A stretch of 11,100 nucleotides of DNA from Acinetobacter sp. (GTDB lineage: Bacteria > Pseudomonadota > Gammaproteobacteria > Pseudomonadales > Moraxellaceae). Shown piece by piece: positions 5,330 to 11,100 of this stretch (position 1 is the first letter of the stretch; the number at the start of each line of letters is the position of its first letter). Where the stretch lies: positions 1 to 11,100 of the forward strand of contig JASLIY010000206.1 of assembly GCA_030152675.1 (NCBI GenBank), given 5' to 3'. The notes under the pieces were generated by a model, which did not search any database, had not been told where the DNA came from, and was given only the letters and a program-made list of their open reading frames with translations. Both the position numbers and the translations under genes were made by a program.

Positions 5330-6649
5330 ATGAAAAATATGAATAAAACATCTGACTCGAATCAAGCCCAAAAAAAATCTGAGCGCATCCATCGCTTGAT
5401 TCGCTATGCATTGATTCTATTTACGCTACTGGGGATTGGCTGGTTTGTATTTCATATTTTCAATCCGAGTGTCGATCGCAATAGCGCTATCGATGCCAAT
5501 CGACTTGATGCGAGCGACAACCAAAGTTTCGATGCACCGAGTATCGTGGTGGGAGTGGCGCAAGTACGTCAAGACAATATCCCCTATACCGTTCAGTCAC
5601 TGGGTACAGTGACCTCGAGCAATAGTGTGGTGGTGATGCCGCAGACCAATGGCATCTTGACTCAGGTCAATTTTGAAGAAGGTCGTATGGTCCGAAAAGG
5701 TCAGCTGTTGGCGGTGATCGATGATCGTGCGGCGCAAGCTGAACTGTTGAAAGCACAAGGGCAGTTACTCAAAGATCAAGCATTACTCGAGAATGCCAAC
5801 CTCGATTTACAGCGCTATCGCCAACTCTGGAAACAAAATTCGATCGCCAAGCAGCAGGTCGATACCCAAGCCTCCTTGGTGAAACAGTATCAAGGTGTGG
5901 TCAAAGTAGATCAGGCTGCGGTGGACAATGCAGAGTTGCAAATCAGTTATACCCAAGTCACCGCGCCTGTCGATGGGCGGATCGGTTTACGTTTGGTCGA
6001 TGTGGGCAATCGGGTCAGCACCACAGACAGCAAAGGTATTGCACAGATTACTCAGCTCAAGGACATCACGGTGGTATTTGCCTTGCCTGAACAGTATCTG
6101 GCCCAACTCATGCCTTTGATGAATCAGCCCAAAAGCAATATCACCGTCCAAGCATGGGATCGACAAAATACCCGTGTTTTGGCTGAAGGAAAATTGTTGG
6201 CACTCGATAGCCAAGTCGATAGCAGCACCGGCAGTATTCAGATGAAAGCTGCATTTAAAAATGCACAGCAGTCTTTGTTTCCCAACCAATTTGTAAACAT
6301 AAAAATGAGTCTGGGCAATATCCCCAATGCGATTATCGTACCTACTGTGGCCTTGCAACTCGGCAATGCGGGTTATTTTGTTTATAAAGTCCAACCCACT
6401 CAACAAACGGTAACTGCAGTCAAAGTCACGACTGGGGTGGTGGTGGGACTCGACACTGTGATTAGCACGGGTGAGTTGAGTACCCAAGACCAAGTGGTGG
6501 TCGATGGGGTGGATAAACTTAAACAGGGCGCCAAGATCCGCATCGCACAAGCACCGCCCATGTCTACACATTTAAGCCCTGATCCGCAACAGACCGTGCA
6601 AAACATGCCGCACAGCTTCCGTCCACCCGCATCGGCCAGTAAGCCGTAA
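5330..6649 (+). CDS. mdtA: RND efflux periplasmic adaptor subunit, MdtA-like
   Basis: This is the membrane-fusion protein that links an inner-membrane RND pump to an outer-membrane channel. A single N-terminal membrane helix (about residues 24-45) anchors it, with no lipobox. Two lipoyl half-motifs (about 98-131, [21 protein letters not shown], and 208-232, [19 protein letters not shown]) flank an alpha-helical hairpin rich in Gln, Leu and Ala (132-205). A beta-barrel domain (about 240-330) and a membrane-proximal domain (to about 410) follow. The last 30 residues are Pro/Ser/Gln-rich. The length of 439 compares with about 415 in E. coli MdtA. The start is uncertain: ATG 5330 has GGAA only two bases ahead, whereas in-frame ATG 5339 has it 11 bases ahead. 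It is followed by mdtB after 11 bases, which sets the MdtABC-type operon order. The substrates exported here are unknown. Confidence 0.92.
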   Translation: MKNMNKTSDSNQAQKKSERIHRLIRYALILFTLLGIGWFVFHIFNPSVDRNSAIDANRLDASDNQSFDAPSIVVGVAQVRQDNIPYTVQSLGTVTSSNSVVVMPQTNGILTQVNFEEGRMVRKGQLLAVIDDRAAQAELLKAQGQLLKDQALLENANLDLQRYRQLWKQNSIAKQQVDTQASLVKQYQGVVKVDQAAVDNAELQISYTQVTAPVDGRIGLRLVDVGNRVSTTDSKGIAQITQLKDITVVFALPEQYLAQLMPLMNQPKSNITVQAWDRQNTRVLAEGKLLALDSQVDSSTGSIQMKAAFKNAQQSLFPNQFVNIKMSLGNIPNAIIVPTVALQLGNAGYFVYKVQPTQQTVTAVKVTTGVVVGLDTVISTGELSTQDQVVVDGVDKLKQGAKIRIAQAPPMSTHLSPDPQQTVQNMPHSFRPPASASKP

Positions 6650-6650
6650 T

Positions 6651-6656
6651 AGGAGG
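6651..6656 (+). promoter_or_regulatory. Strong Shine-Dalgarno of mdtB
   Basis: AGGAGG lies two bases after the mdtA stop and four bases before the ATG at 6661. It is the strongest ribosome site in the window and contrasts with the poor site of mdtA, so the pump subunit may be translated efficiently whatever happens at the adaptor gene. Confidence 0.85.
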
Positions 6657-6660
6657 ACAG

Positions 6661-9600
6661 ATGAATCCCTCACGTATTTTTATTTTACGGCCGGTTGCCA
6701 CCTTATTGGTGATGCTCGCGTTGTTTTTAACCGGTGTACTGGCTTGGCGGTTTTTACCGGTTGCAGCATTGCCCAATGTGGATTATCCGACCATTCAGGT
6801 CACGACCCGCTATCCCGGCGCCAGTCCGGATGTGGTGGCATCCACCATTACCGCGCCCTTAGAACGCCAGTTTGGACAGATGTCGGGCTTAAGCCAAATG
6901 ACCTCAACCAGTTCAAATGGCGCCTCCTACATTACTTTGCAGTTTAATTTGGAGTTGGACTTAGATGTTGCGGAGCAGGAGGTACAAGCTGCGATTAACA
7001 CGGCGGAAAATCTTCTGCCCAAAGATCTCCTGTCTCCACCGACATATAGCAAGGTCAATCCAGCCGATCAGCCGATTATGAGTATTGCGATCAGTTCCAA
7101 AGAGTTATCGATCCCGAAACTTGAGGATCTGGTGGAAACTCGTTTGGCACCGCAACTCTCGCAAATCAATGGTGTCGGCTTGATTCGAGTGAGTGGGGCA
7201 CAGCGACCTGCGGTTCGACTTCAGGTCAATGCCGATGCTTTGGCCAATATGGGGCTTAGCCTCGAAGATGTACGCAGCGCAGTCAGTGCCGCCAATGTCA
7301 ATCAAGCCAAAGGTGAAATTAATGGTGCCTTGCAGTCGTCTAGCATCGATGGTAACGATCAACTCAAACGTGCAGCAGATTTTCAAAGCCTGGTAATCGG
7401 CTATAAAAATGGCGCGGCGATTCGACTGTCCGATATCGCTGCAGTCAATGATGCGGCTGAAAATATTCGTTTGGCTGCTTGGGTCGGGCAACGGCAGGGG
7501 GCATCTAGCAGCCAAACGCCTGCAATTGTGGTCAATGTACAGCCGCAACCCAATGCCAATGTGCTTGAGGTCAATGCCAAAATCAGGGAAATCTTGCCTG
7601 AGTTGCACAGTCACTTTCCACAGGCCGCTCAAATTCAAATCCTGAATGACAGCAGTATCGCGATCGAATCCTCACTGAATGATGTCGAGTTTGAGCTGCT
7701 ATTGGCGATGTTTTTGGTGGTGCTGGTGGTGTTCTTGTTTTTACGCAGTACACAGGCCACGCTGATTCCGGCTTTGGCGCTGCCTTTATCGCTGGTTGGT
7801 ACCTTTGCAGTGATGTATGTGTGCGAATTTTCCATTAATAATTTGACCCTGATGGCACTTACCATTGCCACAGGTTTTGTGATCGATGATGCCATCGTGA
7901 TGGTGGAAAATATCTCACGCTATATTGAGCAAGGCGAATCCCCACTCAATGCAGCATTGAAAGGTTCTGCGCAAATCGGCTTTACCATTATTTCTTTGAC
8001 AATTTCATTGATTGCAGTGCTGATTCCACTGATCTTTATGAATGATGTGATTGGGCGTTTGTTTCGTGAATTTGCCGTGACCTTATCGGTGGCGATTTTA
8101 CTGTCGGCCTTTATCTCTTTGACCCTGACCCCGATGTTGTCCGCGCGTTTGTTACAACACAACAGCCAAATGAAAAGCGGAAGTTTTTATCTCTGGATGG
8201 GGCGCTTTTGGTCAAATCTGATCGAGCATTATGCCCAGATGTTGCGTTGGGTGTTGGCACGTCAGGGGCTATTTTTGATCCTGACCTTGGTGACTTTTGT
8301 GCTCACGGTCTTGTTATATGTTTTTATTCCCAAAGGCTTTTTCCCGATCCAAGATACTGGACAATTGGTGGCGATTACCGAGGCGGATCAGTCGATTTCA
8401 TTTCAAGCCATGCAGCGTAAACAGCAGCAAACGGCTGATTTGATGATGCAAGATCCCGCCGTGGAGAGCTTGTCGTCATTTATTGGCATCGATAATGGCA
8501 ATACGGCTTTAAATACTGGGCGCATTTTAATTAATCTCAAAGACAAATCACAACGTGCGCCGCTCTCAGAGGTGCTTCAAGGTTTGGAGCAACGGGTCAG
8601 TGCGGCGCAAGGCATGACGGTCTATATCCAACCGGTGCAAGATCTGACCATCGATACCATCCAAAGCAGAACGCCCTATCAATTGAGCTTGCAGTCGCCG
8701 ATGAGCCAAGATCTCGGCATTTGGGTACCCAAACTGTTGCAGGCCTTACAGCAACGTCCGGAGTTAACCGATCTGGCCAGTGATTGGCAAGACCGTGCTC
8801 AGCAGGTTTATCTGGATATTCAGCGGGATACGGCAGCCCAATATGGGATCAGCAGTGCAGATATCAGTAATGCCTTATACAACGCCTTTGGTCAGCGCAT
8901 GATCAGTACCATCTTTACCCAGAGTAATCAGTATCATGTGGTACTCAATCTCGACGACACCACAACACAAGGGCTGGATGCGCTACAGCGTATTCATGTG
9001 CCGACCGCCAATGGCAGTCTGGTGCGTCTCAGCAATATCGCCAAGATCGAACATCGCAATGCCTTGGTTGAAATCAATCATTTAGGGCAATTTCCTACCG
9101 CAACAATCTCATTCAATACGGCCGAAGGCGTGTCTTTGGAAAAAGCCATTGCAGCCATTCGGGACACAGAGCAACAGTTAGATCTCCCCGATAGCATGAG
9201 TACCGAATTTCAAGGTACAGCCTTGGCATTTCAAAGTGCCTTAAGCAATACCTTGTGGTTGATTCTCGCAGCGATTGTGGTGGTGTATATCGTGTTGGGG
9301 GTGCTGTATGAAAGCTTTATTCACCCCTTTACCATTCTCTCGACCTTACCCTCTGCTGGGATTGGTGCCTTATTGGCCTTGGGGATCGGCGGCTATGAAC
9401 TCGATATTATCGCCGTGATCGGGATTGTGCTATTGATCGGGATCGTGAAAAAAAATGCCATTATGATGATCGACTTTGCACTCGATGCAGAGCGGCAACA
9501 AGGCTTGAGTCCGACTGAGGCCATCTATCAAGCCTGCTTGTTGCGCTTTAGACCGATCTTGATGACCACAGTGGCGGCCATTTTGGGTGCAGTGCCATTG

Positions 9601-9864
9601 ATACTGGGCAATGGTATGGGCGCGGAGTTACGCCATCCTTTGGGTATTACCTTGATTGGGGGCTTGATCCTGAGTCAATTGCTGACTTTATTTACCACGC
9701 CGGTGATCTATTTGGCTTTTGACTATGTGGGACAGCGACTACAGGGACAGCGCCGTCCAGCGCTTGATGCCAGTCAATTGCCGGCCTATTCGCATTTGTT
9801 GACAGTTGAGGCTGAACAGGTACGTCAAGCCAATAAGTTGCGTACAGAGGCGGATCAGTCATGA
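6661..9864 (+). CDS. mdtB: RND multidrug efflux permease subunit, MdtB-like
   Basis: MdtB-type proteins are proton-driven inner-membrane pump protomers that assemble with MdtC as a mixed trimer (two MdtB and one MdtC in E. coli) and export bile salts, novobiocin and other drugs there. The HAE1-type start ([21 protein letters not shown]1) is followed by a large periplasmic loop, TM2-TM6 from about residue 344, TM7 at about 537-557, a second loop, and TM8-TM12 (about 866-1023). The proton-relay residues are intact: Asp409 and Asp410 in TM4 ([14 protein letters not shown]), Lys931 ([12 protein letters not shown]) and Arg964 (FRPILMT), matching AcrB D407/D408, K940 and R971. The VKKNA form is MdtB-typical. 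The cytoplasmic tail after TM12 is about 44 residues, so the protein is 1067 aa against about 1040 in E. coli MdtB. It overlaps mdtC by ATGA, indicating translational coupling. Confidence 0.95.
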   Translation: MNPSRIFILRPVATLLVMLALFLTGVLAWRFLPVAALPNVDYPTIQVTTRYPGASPDVVASTITAPLERQFGQMSGLSQMTSTSSNGASYITLQFNLELDLDVAEQEVQAAINTAENLLPKDLLSPPTYSKVNPADQPIMSIAISSKELSIPKLEDLVETRLAPQLSQINGVGLIRVSGAQRPAVRLQVNADALANMGLSLEDVRSAVSAANVNQAKGEINGALQSSSIDGNDQLKRAADFQSLVIGYKNGAAIRLSDIAAVNDAAENIRLAAWVGQRQGASSSQTPAIVVNVQPQPNANVLEVNAKIREILPELHSHFPQAAQIQILNDSSIAIESSLNDVEFELLLAMFLVVLVVFLFLRSTQATLIPALALPLSLVGTFAVMYVCEFSINNLTLMALTIATGFVIDDAIVMVENISRYIEQGESPLNAALKGSAQIGFTIISLTISLIAVLIPLIFMNDVIGRLFREFAVTLSVAILLSAFISLTLTPMLSARLLQHNSQMKSGSFYLWMGRFWSNLIEHYAQMLRWVLARQGLFLILTLVTFVLTVLLYVFIPKGFFPIQDTGQLVAITEADQSISFQAMQRKQQQTADLMMQDPAVESLSSFIGIDNGNTALNTGRILINLKDKSQRAPLSEVLQGLEQRVSAAQGMTVYIQPVQDLTIDTIQSRTPYQLSLQSPMSQDLGIWVPKLLQALQQRPELTDLASDWQDRAQQVYLDIQRDTAAQYGISSADISNALYNAFGQRMISTIFTQSNQYHVVLNLDDTTTQGLDALQRIHVPTANGSLVRLSNIAKIEHRNALVEINHLGQFPTATISFNTAEGVSLEKAIAAIRDTEQQLDLPDSMSTEFQGTALAFQSALSNTLWLILAAIVVVYIVLGVLYESFIHPFTILSTLPSAGIGALLALGIGGYELDIIAVIGIVLLIGIVKKNAIMMIDFALDAERQQGLSPTEAIYQACLLRFRPILMTTVAAILGAVPLILGNGMGAELRHPLGITLIGGLILSQLLTLFTTPVIYLAFDYVGQRLQGQRRPALDASQLPAYSHLLTVEAEQVRQANKLRTEADQS

Positions 9865-11100
9865 GCATCTCATCGCACTTTATTCGCCGCCCGGTGGCCA
9901 CCACCTTACTGAGTTTAGGCTTGAGTTTGTTGGGCATGCTGGCATTTCATTTGTTGCCAGTCGCCTCCTTGCCACAAATTGATTTCCCCACCATCACCGT
10001 GACGGCAAAGCAAGCCGGAGCCAGTCCTGAAGTCATGGCCGCCACCGTGGCCACACCTTTAGAACGTCAGCTTGGTCGTCTGTCTGGGGTGAGTCAAATC
10101 ACCTCAAGCAGTACCTTGGGTTCGAGTCAAGTCACCTTACAGTTTGATATAGATCGTGATATTAACGGTGCAGCACGCGATGTACAGGGGGCAATCAATG
10201 CCTCAATGGCCATGTTGCCGACAGGGTTACAAAGCAATCCAACCTATCGGATCGTCAATCCAGCTGAGGCACCTGTGATGGCCTTGACGCTGACCTCGAA
10301 AACCATGCCCTTGGCCAAGATCTATGATGCTGCGGACAGTATTTTGGGGCAGAAACTATTACAAATCGAAGGGGTCGGCAGTGTCACGCTAGGAGGATCT
10401 GCTCAGCCTGCGGTACGCGTCGAAGCGAATCCTTTGCAGTTGGCACATTATGGCTTGGGTCTGGACGACATACGTAAAACCATTCAAGCCAATAACAGCA
10501 AAATCCCTCAAGGCATCACAGAAGATCGAGATCAACAATGGCAAATCCAGAGTGAGGATCAGCTCAAACAGGCTGCGGATTATTTACCTTTAATTCTGCG
10601 TTATGAGGATCGTGCTGCGATTCGCTTGTCGGATGTGGCTGAGGTGAAAGATGCGGTGCTGGATATCAATAATGCCGGTTACTATTCGCAGCAACCTGCG
10701 GTATTAATTTTGATTTTTAAAAAGCCCAATGCCAATGTCATCGACACCATTGAGCGGGTGAAGCAGCTTTTGCCGCAGTTTAAGGATACCTTGCCGCCAG
10801 CGATTGAGATTCATGATGCCGTCGATCGTAGCCAAACCATCAAAGCCTCGATCGCTGAAATCGAACACAGCATGATCGTTGCAGTGATCTTGGTGATCTT
10901 GGTGGTGTTTGTTTTTCTACGCAATGGGCGCGCCACGTTGATCCCTGCGATCACCATCCCGATCTCGATGCTGGGCACATTTGCGCTGATGTATGCTTCT
11001 GGTTTTTCAATCAACAATATCAGTCTGATGGCCTTGACGGTGGCGGCCGGTTTTGTGGTGGATGACAGCATTGTGGTGTTGGAGGCGATTTCAAGACGCA
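9861..11100 (+). CDS. mdtC: RND multidrug efflux permease subunit, MdtC-like (3' end outside window)
   Basis: The reading frame is open from ATG 9861 to the window end, giving the first 413 residues of an expected length of about 1025. It starts [20 protein letters not shown], an HAE1-family TM1 like that of its paralogue mdtB, then the periplasmic domain ([36 protein letters not shown]), TM2 (about 338-354, [16 protein letters not shown]), TM3, and TM4 with Asp401 and Asp402 in [15 protein letters not shown], so the TM4 proton-relay pair is present. DDS and LEA replace the more usual DDA and LEN. The ATG overlaps the mdtB stop in ATGA, which couples translation and fits a need for fixed subunit ratio in a mixed MdtB/MdtC trimer. 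Assignment as MdtC rests on operon order as much as on sequence. An outer-membrane channel gene may follow beyond the window. Confidence 0.93.
   Translation, partial: MSISSHFIRRPVATTLLSLGLSLLGMLAFHLLPVASLPQIDFPTITVTAKQAGASPEVMAATVATPLERQLGRLSGVSQITSSSTLGSSQVTLQFDIDRDINGAARDVQGAINASMAMLPTGLQSNPTYRIVNPAEAPVMALTLTSKTMPLAKIYDAADSILGQKLLQIEGVGSVTLGGSAQPAVRVEANPLQLAHYGLGLDDIRKTIQANNSKIPQGITEDRDQQWQIQSEDQLKQAADYLPLILRYEDRAAIRLSDVAEVKDAVLDINNAGYYSQQPAVLILIFKKPNANVIDTIERVKQLLPQFKDTLPPAIEIHDAVDRSQTIKASIAEIEHSMIVAVILVILVVFVFLRNGRATLIPAITIPISMLGTFALMYASGFSINNISLMALTVAAGFVVDDSIVVLEAISRR

Noticed and set aside
5987..6571. 194-residue minus-strand open frame
   Set aside because: Lies entirely inside mdtA on the opposite strand and resembles no protein; a codon-bias shadow.
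7105..7638. 177-residue minus-strand open frame within mdtB
   Set aside because: Antisense to a conserved RND domain, no family resemblance and no promoter or ribosome site.
9448..9455. A8 run in mdtB as a possible frameshift site
   Set aside because: The frame is intact through it and it encodes the family-typical VKKNA motif; no sign of an alternative product.

Overview
The window looks like chromosomal DNA of an Acinetobacter-like gammaproteobacterium. This rests on the moderate-to-low G+C, the codon use, and proteins that resemble NemR, CurA-type reductases, yeast Gtt1-like GSTs and MdtABC. The genus is an inference from style; no marker gene in the window proves it.

Layout. (1) Positions 1-1300 are AT-rich and hold no housekeeping gene. 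They contain a small membrane-anchored protein gene that appears split by one extra T in a T7 run (250-577), a small exported protein of unknown function (705-1184), and four perfect 12-bp tandem repeats (1230-1277). (2) A solitary class II Fic adenylyltransferase gene follows (1343-2341); it carries its own N-terminal inhibitory motif and converges on the next gene. (3) A NemR-like TetR repressor (2375-2980, minus) is divergent from a CurA-type NADPH-dependent reductase (3163-4188), which is followed by a Gtt1-like glutathione S-transferase (4255-4875). One TAGAC-N5-GTCTA operator lies where the two divergent promoters overlap. (4) A gene-free control region (4876-5329) holds a long perfect hairpin, 11-bp-phased CATAAA repeats, a partial copy of the operator and a perfect short palindrome. 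(5) An mdtABC-type RND efflux operon follows: periplasmic adaptor MdtA (5330-6649), pump subunit MdtB (6661-9864), and pump subunit MdtC (from 9861, overlapping mdtB by 4 bp and cut off by the window end).

How the parts may work together. Block 3 reads as an electrophile or reactive-chlorine response unit. The repressor keeps the Cys and Lys that match, from memory, the sensor pair Cys106/Lys175 of E. coli NemR. Its divergent targets would reduce alpha,beta-unsaturated carbonyls (CurA) and conjugate electrophiles to glutathione (GST). The partial operator upstream of mdtA raises the possibility that export by MdtABC belongs to the same response; this is a hypothesis.

No tRNA, rRNA, CRISPR array, transposase or other mobile-element gene was seen. 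I did not find a clearly new multi-gene defence or metabolic system. The most useful leads are the shared operator with its possible second copy, the frameshifted small gene, and the periodic repeats in two spacers.
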